Origin: Isosphaera pallida ATCC 43644
Lineage (GTDB): Bacteria > Planctomycetota > Planctomycetia > Isosphaerales > Isosphaeraceae
Length of the DNA stretch: 64,000 nucleotides
NCBI RefSeq assembly: GCF_000186345.1
Contig: NC_014962.1
Coordinates: forward strand, 992,001 to 1,056,000
Direction of reading: 5' to 3'
The notes beneath the pieces were generated by a model. It had not been told where the DNA came from and did no database searches. It was given only the letters and a program-made list of their open reading frames with translations. Position 1 is the first letter of the stretch; every line of letters begins with the position of its first letter. Below are positions 56,293-64,000 of this stretch, in pieces. The translations under genes and the position numbers were made by a program.

Positions 56293-57302
56293 GGCTTGAA
56301 CTTAAACCGGGCCCAGCCGGCCGCGCCGATGAAGCCGGCGTCAACTCCCAGGGCGGCATATTCGATCCGAGTGGCGCGGGCAGGTATGGGGAAGGCCATT
56401 TCGCGGATATCGGCCCGAATTTGTTCCAGGAAGGAAGGACCCGCGGCGATCATCCCGCCCGCGAACAGCACCATGTCCGGGTCGATTGTGTGCATGAGAT
56501 TCACTGCGCCGACCGCCAGGTAGCGGGCCGTTTCGCGCACCAGACGCTTGGCCAGCGCGTCGCCGGCGTCGGCGGCCTCGAAGATGGTACGGCTTGACAA
56601 GTTGTCCTGGGCCAGCAGGGTTCGTAGGCTGGTCGTCAGGTTGCGGTCCCGATCCAGCGCCTCGACAGCGCGTTTGACCAACGCGGTGGCCGAGGCATAG
56701 GCTTCCAGGCGTCCGAAGTAGCCGGGAGGCCATTCGCGGCCGCCCTCCATTTGGATGATGATGTGGCCGCATTCGGCCCCGTGGGAGTGCCGCCCTTCGA
56801 TGAGACGCCCATTGTCGATGATGCCGCAGCCGACCCCGGTACCTAGGGTGAAGAGGACAAGGCTTTCCACCTCGCGGCCGGCCCCGACCCAGAACTCGCC
56901 GAAGGCGGCGGCGTTAGCGTCGTTTTGAAACGCGGTGGGACGCCCCAGCTTCTCTTCGAGCAACCGGCGGATCGGCAGGTTGGTCCAGCCCGGCAGGTTG
57001 GGCGGATCGATCAACAACCCGGCGTGAATGTCCATAAGTCCGGGCGATCCCAAACCGACTCCGGCGATCTGGTCCAAAGTCAATCCGGCTTCAGCCACGG
57101 CTTGGCGGCCCGCCTCGGCCAGGTTGATCAATCCCACTGCGGGCCCCTTTTCCGCCTCGGTGGGTCGGCAAACCGAGGAGAGGGGATGCCCCTGGTCGTC
57201 CACCACACCGCTTTTAATGTTGGTGCCTCCCAGGTCGATGCCCAACCAGAATGGACCTTCCGCCGCCTGCGCCGACCCTTGTTCCCGCTCCCGGCTGACC
57301 AT
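56289..57302 (-). CDS. ROK-family sugar kinase without zinc-site cysteines
   Basis: This is probably a glucokinase or N-acetylsugar kinase, cytoplasmic. From the ATG at 57302 it has 337 residues; an ATG at 57359 is also possible. The phosphate-binding start WLGIDLGGTNIKSGVVD and catalytic FQNDANAAAFGEFW (Asp) are intact, as is the sugar-binding Glu-Cys-Gly-His (HGAECGHIII). The ROK zinc motif CxCGxxGCLE is replaced by EGGREWPPGYFGRLEAYAS, with none of its cysteines, which is uncommon. The substrate is undetermined. It overlaps alkA by 4 bp downstream. The frame is open to 57425, but the extension is implausible. Confidence 0.9.
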   Translation of the reverse strand: MVSREREQGSAQAAEGPFWLGIDLGGTNIKSGVVDDQGHPLSSVCRPTEAEKGPAVGLINLAEAGRQAVAEAGLTLDQIAGVGLGSPGLMDIHAGLLIDPPNLPGWTNLPIRRLLEEKLGRPTAFQNDANAAAFGEFWVGAGREVESLVLFTLGTGVGCGIIDNGRLIEGRHSHGAECGHIIIQMEGGREWPPGYFGRLEAYASATALVKRAVEALDRDRNLTTSLRTLLAQDNLSSRTIFEAADAGDALAKRLVRETARYLAVGAVNLMHTIDPDMVLFAGGMIAAGPSFLEQIRADIREMAFPIPARATRIEYAALGVDAGFIGAAGWARFKFKP

Positions 57303-57703
57303 GACTCGTCGCGCTCCGATGGCGTGATGCACTCGCTTCCAGGTCGTGTACCCCATCATTCCAAACCGCTTGGACGGGGTCAACTCGGCCGAAACCGACG
57401 GAGGTTGGCTCGCCACCCAAGGCAACGCAATCGCAACCGCACGCCAAGAAAGGGAGTGTGGAGGTCCCGAGCCTCGGACGTGGACGCGAGCCGTCGAGTC
57501 TGTTCAGTAGTCGCGCGCTAGGAAGGACGTTACACTTCACCACTTTGATCTCAAAAACCCGAAGAAAGGGAGCCGAACTCGCGGGGCGGCGTCGGCTTCC
57601 ACGATTAAGCCAAGATGGTCGTCGCCGAACCCCGGCGTGCGGGCCAACTCGAAGGCACCGCCGCGTCGAGTGCCTTTGGACCCGTTGCTTCGGAGGCCGT
57701 CCC

Positions 57704-57772
57704 ATGAAGTCGCTTCGTCACCACGGACCTGCCGTGGTCCAGGACAGCCGAGCTTTTCCTCGCCTTCCATGA
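57704..57772 (+). CDS. short upstream ORF (possible leader peptide)
   Basis: A 22-residue ORF (start MKSLRHHGPAVVQ, then three arginines in total) begins at an ATG preceded by GGAGG at 7 nt, a stronger ribosome site than that of rsfS. It ends 27 bp upstream of the rsfS start. A 7-bp stem hairpin lies within it. It may be a leader peptide coupled to rsfS-argS expression, or a small protein gene; no homologue is known to me. Confidence 0.35.
   Translation: MKSLRHHGPAVVQDSRAFPRLP
57720..57738 (+). promoter_or_regulatory. hairpin within the short leader ORF
   Basis: ACCACGG and CCGTGGT form a 7-bp stem with a 5-nt loop ACCTG. It lies 61 nt upstream of the rsfS start and could respond to ribosome position on the leader. 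Confidence 0.4.
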
Positions 57773-57799
57773 GGGGATCCATACCGGAACCGCCGACTG

Positions 57800-58543
57800 A
57801 TGACCGATTCCCCCGCCTCGCCGCCGCCACTGCCTCCGTCCAACTCGTCCGGAACCCGCCGGTTGCGAACCCACGAGGTGCAAGATCCGATCCCCAGCGC
57901 GGCGGTGGGCCGCTCCATGCCCACGCGGTTGGAACGCGCGCTCGACCACGCTCGGCTCTGCGCCCGCCTGGCCGCTGATAACCGGGCCAAAGACGTGGTG
58001 TTGCTCGATCTCAGGGGCGGCACCCCGTTGGTCGATTTCTTCGTGATCGCTTCGGCCACCTCGCAACGGCAGTCGCGGGCGATCGTGTCGGAAATCGAGC
58101 GTGAAATGAAAAAGCGGGGCGAACGCAAGCTAGGAGTCGAAGGGGCCGAAAGCGGTCGTTGGGCCCTCATTGATTACGGCGATTTCGTGGTCCATGTCTT
58201 TTCGCCCGAAGCCCGCCTCTACTACCGCCTTGAGGAAATCTGGGGCGACGCTCCCCGACTCGACTGGCAAGCCGAACGGATCGATCTCTCCGAGCCGGTT
58301 CCCTTCGTCGGAGGCGGTGGGGTAAGCCAATCCGCCGCCACCCCGGGTGGACTCCGCGACATGGCCGACCTCTCCGACGACGAGTTCGACGCCCTGATCG
58401 CCGGGGCCGAGTTCGACGAGGACCTCCAAGATCAAGACGACGAGGAGGAAGACGGCGGACAGGAGTCGGACGACCTCGACGACCTTCATCATGAGGATGA
58501 CGACTTTGAGTCCGGTTTAGGTCGGGAGACGACGCGACCATGA
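57800..58543 (+). CDS. rsfS: ribosomal silencing factor RsfS with long acidic tail
   Basis: RsfS binds ribosomal protein L14 and blocks 30S-50S joining when nutrients are scarce. It has 247 residues; the core (about 45-150) matches: AAALAADNRAKDVVLLDL-like start, VDFFVIASATSQRQSRAI, and LIDYGDFVVHVFSPEARLYYRLEEIW. The N-terminal ~40 residues are Pro/Ser-rich, and the C-terminal ~80 are strongly acidic (QDQDDEEEDGGQ, DDLDDLHHEDDDFE), beyond the usual ~110-residue protein. Its stop overlaps the argS start by 4 bp (ATGA), so the two are coupled. The role of the acidic tail is unknown. Confidence 0.95.
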   Translation: MTDSPASPPPLPPSNSSGTRRLRTHEVQDPIPSAAVGRSMPTRLERALDHARLCARLAADNRAKDVVLLDLRGGTPLVDFFVIASATSQRQSRAIVSEIEREMKKRGERKLGVEGAESGRWALIDYGDFVVHVFSPEARLYYRLEEIWGDAPRLDWQAERIDLSEPVPFVGGGGVSQSAATPGGLRDMADLSDDEFDALIAGAEFDEDLQDQDDEEEDGGQESDDLDDLHHEDDDFESGLGRETTRP

Positions 58544-60618
58544 CCCTTGAATCCAGCTCGAACGACACCAACACCACCCCGCTCGAACCGGCCGTGGGAG
58601 TCGCCAACTCGTCGAAACTGATCGAGCCGCTCCGCGATCAGGATGGGATAAGTAACCCGGTTCCCCCTTCACGCGTTTCGGACGAGTCGTTTCCCGGAGG
58701 AAAGGTCAGGTTGAATGTCCTGACCTTATTGCGGGAGCGGTTTCGCCGGGCGGTTCCTGAGGGGGTCGATCCCGAATCGTTCACACGCGCGATCAGGGAG
58801 TCCGGTTCGGACAAGTTCGGCGACTATCAGGCCAATGGCTGCATGGCCGCGGCCAAGACCGCCGGGGTCAACCCCCGCGACCTAGCCGCTGCAGTCGCTC
58901 AACGGGTCGATCTGGCTCCGTTGGCCAATCCTCCCGAGGTGGCTGGTCCCGGCTTCCTCAACATCACCCTGACCACCCCATTCCTGGCCGAGACCCTCAA
59001 ACACCGCCTGGTCAGCGGGCGCTTGTTGGACGACTGCCCCGGGACGCCGCAGACGATCATCGTCGATTTCTCCTCGCCCAACGTTGCCAAGCCAATGCAT
59101 GTGGGCCACCTGCGCTCCACCGTCATCGGCGACGCCCTGGCCCGTATCTTCGAGGCGTTGGGGCACAAAGTTTGGAGGGACAATCATCTCGGCGACTGGG
59201 GGGCGCAGTTCGGCATGATCCTATGGGGCTATCGCCACCTACGCGACCCCATCGCCTACGCCAAGAACCCGGTGAGGGAGTTGGCTCGGTTGTATCGCAA
59301 GGTCAACGACCTGAGCAAGCCGGCCGAGGAACTAGGCGAGAAGCTGGACAAAGTCCTCAAGATGCTCGACGAGGGCCGCCGCGACGAGGCGGCCCGTCTT
59401 GTCCTCAAGCTGTTCGACGGTCGGGAAACCCCCACGCCCGAGGAGGTGGCCAAGCTCTCCAAACGGATCGCCTCGCGCTTGCGTGTGTTGCAGGAGAAGG
59501 TCGCCCACGCGCGGGCCGTCACCGAGGCCACCCGCCGCGAGACCGCCAAACTGCACGCCGGCGACCCCGAGAACCGACGGCTTTGGAACGAGTTCATGCC
59601 CCACTGCCTCCGCGCCTTGGAGGCGGTGTACCGACGTTTGGACATCCGGTTCGACACTCAGTTGGGTGAGAGCTTCTTCGACCCAATGCTCGCCGACGTC
59701 GTGGCCGACTTGCAGGCCAAGGGCCTGGCGGTCGAGAGCGAAGGAGCGCTGGCGGTTTTCAACGAGGGAGCCAACGCGCCGTTCCTGATCCGCAAGCGGG
59801 ACGGGGCCTACAACTATGCCACCACCGACCTCGCTACGATCAAGCACCGGGTAGAGACCTACCATCCCGACCGAGTACTTTACGTGGTCGATCACCGCCA
59901 GTCGGACCATTTCAAGCAGCTGTTCGCCACCGCCAGGCGTTGGGGTTACGACACGGTTGATCTGGTGCATGTGTCGTTCGGCACGATTTTGGGACGCGAC
60001 GGCCGGCCCTACAAGACCCGCGCCGGCGACGTGGTGGGTCTGGAATCGCTGTTGGACGAGGCGGTGGCCCAGGCTCGTAAGGTGGTCGAGGAAAATAGCC
60101 CCGACCTCAAGCCGGCCGAGAAGGCCAAGGTGGCGCGGATTGTCGGCCTGGGCGCGGTCAAGTACGCCGACCTGTCCCAGAACCGCACCAGCGACTACAA
60201 GTTCGACCTGGACAAGATGACCGCGATGAACGGCAACACGGCCACCTATCTCCAATACGCTTATGCCCGCAACCGCAGCATCTTCCGCAAAGGGGGAGTC
60301 GATCCGGCCAAGTTCGCCAAGAAGGCCGGGTCGATCGAACTGATTTTCAACCATCCCGCCGAACGGGGCCTGGCGGTCAAACTGGTCCGCTACCCCGAGG
60401 CGGTTGAACTCGCCGCCGCTGAGCTCAAACCCAATATCCTGACCGACTATCTGTTTCAACTCGCCACCACCTATTCGAGCTTCTTCGAGGAGTGCCCCGT
60501 CCTCAAAGCTGAATCGGACGAACGCCGCGACAGCCGTTTGGCCCTGTGCGAACTGACTGCCCGGACCCTCAAGGCCGGTTTGGGACTGCTAGGGATCGGC
60601 ACGGCCGAGCGTCTCTAA
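58540..60618 (+). CDS. argS: arginyl-tRNA synthetase
   Basis: This class I synthetase charges tRNA-Arg in the cytoplasm. The 692 residues include about 55 extra N-terminal residues before the Arg-tRNA N domain. The HIGH motif is KPMHVGHLRST (about 185), the class-typical DNHLGDWGAQFGMILWGY follows, and the KMSKS region is the diverged GRPYKTRAGDVVGL, normal for ArgRS. The anticodon-binding end contains TATYLQYAYARNRSIFRK and the terminal helix bundle GLGLLGIGTAERL. The start codon overlaps the rsfS stop by 4 bp. An upstream leader ORF contains three arginines, which could point to arginine-related control (speculative). Confidence 0.97.
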   Translation: MTLESSSNDTNTTPLEPAVGVANSSKLIEPLRDQDGISNPVPPSRVSDESFPGGKVRLNVLTLLRERFRRAVPEGVDPESFTRAIRESGSDKFGDYQANGCMAAAKTAGVNPRDLAAAVAQRVDLAPLANPPEVAGPGFLNITLTTPFLAETLKHRLVSGRLLDDCPGTPQTIIVDFSSPNVAKPMHVGHLRSTVIGDALARIFEALGHKVWRDNHLGDWGAQFGMILWGYRHLRDPIAYAKNPVRELARLYRKVNDLSKPAEELGEKLDKVLKMLDEGRRDEAARLVLKLFDGRETPTPEEVAKLSKRIASRLRVLQEKVAHARAVTEATRRETAKLHAGDPENRRLWNEFMPHCLRALEAVYRRLDIRFDTQLGESFFDPMLADVVADLQAKGLAVESEGALAVFNEGANAPFLIRKRDGAYNYATTDLATIKHRVETYHPDRVLYVVDHRQSDHFKQLFATARRWGYDTVDLVHVSFGTILGRDGRPYKTRAGDVVGLESLLDEAVAQARKVVEENSPDLKPAEKAKVARIVGLGAVKYADLSQNRTSDYKFDLDKMTAMNGNTATYLQYAYARNRSIFRKGGVDPAKFAKKAGSIELIFNHPAERGLAVKLVRYPEAVELAAAELKPNILTDYLFQLATTYSSFFEECPVLKAESDERRDSRLALCELTARTLKAGLGLLGIGTAERL

Positions 60619-60909
60619 AGCGAGTCGCCATCAAGAGGAGAGGAACTCAGACTGCTTGGTTTTGTCCCGCCCTCCGAAGCCGGTTTGACGCCTTTGCAGT
60701 GTGTCGGGACCGAGTAGAGTCGGTGTGGGACTGGACGAACGCGGCGTCCGCGCTCATCGTATCCAATTCAAAATGATGAGGGCCGAAGCTGCGTGGGGCT
60801 CAGTTGGCCCATGCCGGTTGGCTCGACTCCCTCCTCACGCCCCGCACTATCCCAACCATCTACCACCGCCCTCCTGTTCCCCCCTTCCTTGAATCACCGA
60901 GGACGCTCG

Positions 60910-62847
60910 ATGACGATGCGACGGACAACGACTCCTGCCCGTTGGATCGGCGGCCTGCTACCGCCGACGATTTCAGTCGTCGCCCTGCTGGCGATGGTCG
61001 CGGGCGGTTTGGCCCTTTCGCTGGCCGTCGATCCGCCCAGCGCGGTTCAGGCGCAACCAACCCCCTTTGCGTCGGCGTCGCCTCCCGCCGCGACCGATCC
61101 CCATCGCTCGCCGATCGCTTTGGCGGTTTCCCCCGACGGCGCGCGGCTGTTGACCGCCAATCAAACATCCGACTCGGTCTCCCTGGTCGATCCCACTGCC
61201 GGTCGGGTGCTAGCCGAGTTGACGACTGGTCCCAAGCCCGCCGGAGTGGCCTTCGCTCCCGATGGCCGCTTGGCCTTGGTCAGCCATTGGTACGGCGGCG
61301 AAATCGCCCGGCTGCGAGTGAGTGAGGACCGTTTGGAACTGGTCGATCGTCTCGCCGTCGGTCCCGAACCCCGAGGCGTCGTGGTCGCCCCCGACGGCAC
61401 CCACGCCTACGTCGCCGTCGGCGCGGCCAACCAGGTGGTCAAGGTCACGCTAGGGTCCGAACGGATGGAGGTCGTGGGACGCTTGACGGTCGGCCGCGAA
61501 CCCCGAAGCCTGGCGATTACCCCCGACGGTCGGACAATGCTGGTCGGCAACGCCCGCAGTGAATCGGTCCATGTCCTCGACCTAACGACCTGGAGCGTGG
61601 CCCGCGAGTTGTACACTCAGGCGGCTAACACACGCCGGGTGACGATCTCGGCCGACGGCAAGACCGGCTACCTCGTCAACATGAAGAACCGGGGCTTTGC
61701 CACCACTCGCAACAACATCGACCTTGGTTGGGTACTGGGCCAACGGGTCACCCGCGTGCCCCTGGATGGTTCCGAACCCTTCCAAACCCTGACCCTCGAC
61801 CCGCGCGGCAAGGCCGCCTCCGACGTTCACGGCGTCGCCCTTTCGCCTGATGGCGCGATTTTGGCGGTGTCCTGCGGCGGCACCCATGAAGTCATGCTTT
61901 TCCGCACCGATCAACCCGAGGGGCTGCCCTGGCGGACTAACGGCTCGCGCGACGAGATGCACGAACGTCTGATCGACGACCGTTCGCGGTTCCGGCGGGT
62001 GGAGCTCGATGGTCGTCCCACCGAGATTGCCTTCGCCGCCGACGGGCGGACGCTCTATGTGGCGAATTATCTGTTGGACGCGGTGCAGCTGGTGGACGCC
62101 GAGTCCGCCCGCCTCGTCTCCACGATCCACCTGGGCGGCCCCGCCCTAGAGCAACGTTCGATGGTCCGCAAGGGGGAGTGGCTGTTCCACGACGCGCGAC
62201 GATCGTTCAACCAGTGGTACAGCTGCAACACCTGCCACTCCGACGGCCACACCAACGGTCAGAACTTCGATACTATGAATGATGGTTGGCATGATTACTC
62301 ATCGATGCCAAAACTGAGCAAGAAGAAGGTGCCGACCCTGCGGCGGGTTCACTTGACTGGTCCGTGGACCTGGCATGGTTGGCAAACCAGCCTTGACCAG
62401 GCGATGGAGGAATCCTTCACCAAAAGTATGCAGGGACCGGAAGCCACCGCTGAAGAGGTCGAGGCGATCGTGGCCTTTCTTTCGACGCTGGACTTTCCGC
62501 CCAACCCGCACCGCAACCCCGATGGCTCGCTGACCGAAGCGGCCCGGCGGGGCGAAAAGGTCTTCCGCTCGGCCAAAGCCAACTGCGTCAGTTGCCACTC
62601 GGGACCGGAGTTCACCGACGGCAAGATTCACGATGTTGGATTGGGGCATCCCCGCGATGTTTACAAGGGCTACAACCCGCCCTCGCTGATCGGAGTTTAC
62701 GACAAGGATCCCTACCTGCACGACGGTCGCGCTCAGACTTTACGCGAGGTGTTGACCGGCGACCATTCCCCCGAAGTGGTCAGCGGCTCCGAACCGTTGA
62801 CCGAGCAGGAGTTGGACGATCTGATCGCCTATCTCAAAAGCCTTTGA
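60910..62847 (+). CDS. exported YVTN beta-propeller/di-heme cytochrome c peroxidase-like protein
   Basis: The protein has 645 residues from the ATG at 60910 (GAGGA 7 nt upstream). It has a signal peptide (~residues 13-48, ending AVQAQ-P). Residues ~60-410 form a seven-bladed YVTN/lactonase-like propeller (repeats such as PIALAVSPDGARLLTANQTSDSVSLVD, and EPRSLAITPDGRTMLVGNARS). The C-terminal ~215 residues resemble MauG/CcpA-type di-heme peroxidases, with heme sites C439-x-x-C442-H443 and C559-x-x-C562-H563 and the ending KDPYLHDGRAQTLREVL. It is likely periplasmic and redox-active; the substrate is unknown. Such fusions are common in planctomycetes. Confidence 0.9.
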   Translation: MTMRRTTTPARWIGGLLPPTISVVALLAMVAGGLALSLAVDPPSAVQAQPTPFASASPPAATDPHRSPIALAVSPDGARLLTANQTSDSVSLVDPTAGRVLAELTTGPKPAGVAFAPDGRLALVSHWYGGEIARLRVSEDRLELVDRLAVGPEPRGVVVAPDGTHAYVAVGAANQVVKVTLGSERMEVVGRLTVGREPRSLAITPDGRTMLVGNARSESVHVLDLTTWSVARELYTQAANTRRVTISADGKTGYLVNMKNRGFATTRNNIDLGWVLGQRVTRVPLDGSEPFQTLTLDPRGKAASDVHGVALSPDGAILAVSCGGTHEVMLFRTDQPEGLPWRTNGSRDEMHERLIDDRSRFRRVELDGRPTEIAFAADGRTLYVANYLLDAVQLVDAESARLVSTIHLGGPALEQRSMVRKGEWLFHDARRSFNQWYSCNTCHSDGHTNGQNFDTMNDGWHDYSSMPKLSKKKVPTLRRVHLTGPWTWHGWQTSLDQAMEESFTKSMQGPEATAEEVEAIVAFLSTLDFPPNPHRNPDGSLTEAARRGEKVFRSAKANCVSCHSGPEFTDGKIHDVGLGHPRDVYKGYNPPSLIGVYDKDPYLHDGRAQTLREVLTGDHSPEVVSGSEPLTEQELDDLIAYLKSL

Positions 62848-62939
62848 TTTGACTGAGCATCGCGTCGCTCGCTCCGTTTTTCTTTCGATCGTGTCTTTAC
62901 TCTAGAGCGCTTGAGCGTACAGAAGAACAGCCGTCCGCG

Positions 62940-62971
62940 GGGAGGGAGTCCGTCGTTTTGGCTCTCCTCCC
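62940..62971. terminator. hairpin terminator after the di-heme gene
   Basis: GGGAGG-GAG pairs with CTC-T-CCTCCC (one bulged base) around a 13-nt T-containing loop, 93 nt after the stop codon and facing a convergent gene. Confidence 0.5.
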
Positions 62972-62990
62972 GACGCGGCGTTGTCGGAGG

Positions 62991-63007
62991 GGACGGCGTG
63001 GCCGTCC
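62991..63007. terminator. GC hairpin between convergent genes
   Basis: GGACGGC and GCCGTCC form a perfect 7-bp stem with loop GTG. It lies 46 nt past the stop of the minus-strand gene ending at 63053, a probable terminator for that gene. Confidence 0.55.
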
Positions 63008-63052
63008 GTTCCGAACCATTCAGGTTGGGCGTCTTGTCCCCGCCACCCATCA

Positions 63053-63619
63053 TCAACGCCCGGTCGGGCTGCCGCTGGGAAGAAACTCGAAGAGTGATTG
63101 CGCGCGGATGATCAGGTTTTGATCGGGTAAGGTATGATACGCCTGGACCGCCAGACCGCTGGGGAGAGTCTCGAACTGGAGCAAGCTCAGGGGGGAGGTC
63201 TCCAGACGGTTGACGGTCCGGTGGTGGGCGGCGATTCCAGCCCGTTTGGCGTCAAGCGTTAATTCAGTTTGAATGTGTTCAAATGTCTCGTCATCGAGGT
63301 GTTCGGCTTCGAGATGGGCGTGATACTGGGCGGGTCGGCGTTGGAATTCGTAGGTGGCCGCGTGACGTGTTGAGCCACAACAAAGCGAGGGCAGTTCCGG
63401 CAAAGGGAGGTCTTCGGGCACGAGCAACTCGGTGAGCATAATTGGTCCGAACCGCCAGCAGACCAGGTGGCCTCCCTCGACGATCCGCAGGTCGGCCCGC
63501 CACGTCGATCCTTCGATCCGGCGATGGGCCTTAACTGTGAACCATTCGGGATGGATCGACGTGGCGATCACGCGAAAACGAAGCGAGGCGGTTTGCCTTT
63601 GGTCCCGGCGTGGTTCCAT
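63053..63619 (-). CDS. DUF2617-like hypothetical protein
   Basis: The protein has 188 residues with ATG at 63619 and GGGAG about 11 nt upstream. It is soluble, with no signal peptide or TM segment. The layout fits DUF2617: an N-terminal half with alternating strands (FRVIATSIHPEWFTVKAHRRIEGSTWRADLRIVEGGHLVCWRFGP), an R-rich ATYEFQRRPAQYHAHLEAEHL segment, and an ending with LSLLQFETLPSGLAVQAYHTLPDQNLIIRAQS. I am only moderately sure of the family, as I judge it from pattern. The function of DUF2617 is unknown. It is transcribed toward the di-heme gene; no operon partner is visible. Confidence 0.7.
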   Translation of the reverse strand: MEPRRDQRQTASLRFRVIATSIHPEWFTVKAHRRIEGSTWRADLRIVEGGHLVCWRFGPIMLTELLVPEDLPLPELPSLCCGSTRHAATYEFQRRPAQYHAHLEAEHLDDETFEHIQTELTLDAKRAGIAAHHRTVNRLETSPLSLLQFETLPSGLAVQAYHTLPDQNLIIRAQSLFEFLPSGSPTGR

Positions 63620-64000
63620 GAGCCGTAGCGCTCCCTAAAGTGGGTGGTGGCGGCGATGCGGGATCGACCGACGCGATTGAATTGAACACGCTGGGCGGAT
63701 CAATCGCGAGGCGACCGACCTTGACCCTCTCCGAAACGCCGACGAACCCCGCGTGAGCTTCACACGCATGATCCGATCGTATCGATTCGGTTTGATTCAG
63801 CCCTTTCCGCGTTTGGACTGGTCTGATGAGCCGTTGGCTTCCTTGCCGAGGGCTGCGACGCGAGATGAGCGGTTCGCCGTCTCCAAGTACCTGGGATTGT
63901 GGCGAGTTGGTCGAATCCTGACAAGGCCACCCCGCGAGCCGTTTCGAGATCGCCACCTGATCGTCTAAACTGGCGGGCCTTGCGTCGCCCTTCCTTGCTC
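63620..64000. other. right-end region without a recognised gene
   Basis: The last 381 bases show no convincing gene or domain; a 71-codon plus-strand frame (63753-63968) has no family resemblance. A promoter for the minus-strand gene at 63619 could lie here, but none is clear. Confidence 0.45.

Larger units (their letters stand above)
57303..57799. other. divergent region between ROK and rsfS genes
   Basis: This 497-bp gap contains the SD-led 22-codon ORF at 57704-57772 and the hairpin inside it (57720-57738). No clear sigma-70 promoter was found. Confidence 0.5.

Overview
The window is GC-rich bacterial chromosome with the gene repertoire of a planctomycete, most likely an Isosphaera-like member of the Isosphaerales (inference). 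The main evidence is three DUF1559 proteins (one with its usual small lipoprotein partner), Ser/Thr kinases with a planctomycete-type N-terminal extension, DUF1570-like and YVTN/cytochrome proteins, a Tat-exported Gfo/Idh oxidoreductase, and long intergenic leaders. I recognised no rRNA, tRNA, CRISPR array, insertion sequence or prophage. The window looks like ordinary chromosome, not a mobile island.

Layout. 1-3.5 kb: chaperones clpB (cut by the window edge) and dnaK on the minus strand. 3.8-9.7 kb: a minus-strand tetR - membrane-fusion lipoprotein - RND pump cluster with a recognisable promoter and operator. 10-12.7 kb: P-protein (pheA) and a Tat-exported Gfo/Idh/MocA oxidoreductase on the plus strand, ended by a strong hairpin. 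12.9-18.2 kb: two tandem paralogues of 851 and 880 residues carrying a DUF1559 domain at the C-terminus, with a 136-bp exact shared block. 18.2-29.6 kb, minus strand: a helical membrane protein, a small unknown, a kinase-receiver fusion, an RRM protein, a GT-C glycosyltransferase and a 1565-residue TPR protein with a kinase C-lobe remnant. 30-33.7 kb: a 2-hydroxyacid dehydrogenase, a class II photolyase and an overlapping HExxH protein. 33.7-41.1 kb: a second kinase with an altered catalytic loop, a caspase/legumain-like protein with an EF-hand, two unknowns and an orphan PhnD-like protein. 41.9-48.7 kb: lepA, two consecutive signal peptidase I genes with cysteine-pair and large insertions, and an LptB-like ATPase. 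48.8-55.0 kb: a terpene-cyclase-fold/HEAT protein, an Ldh2-family dehydrogenase, an aldose epimerase, and a DUF1559/lipoprotein pair. 55.6-57.3 kb: an AlkA-type glycosylase overlapping a ROK kinase. 57.7-60.6 kb: a leader ORF, rsfS and argS. 60.9-63.6 kb: a YVTN/di-heme protein and a DUF2617-like protein.

The clearest functional groupings are protein quality control (clpB, dnaK), regulated efflux (tetR-MFP-RND), translation and export (lepA with two signal peptidases), and translation capacity (rsfS-argS, stop and start codons overlapping). No single novel multi-gene system is certain. The most promising unusual items are the paired signal peptidases with predicted metal-binding cysteines, the DUF1559 fusions that have lost the prepilin leader and show gene conversion, the caspase-like/EF-hand protein, and the degenerate or fused kinases.
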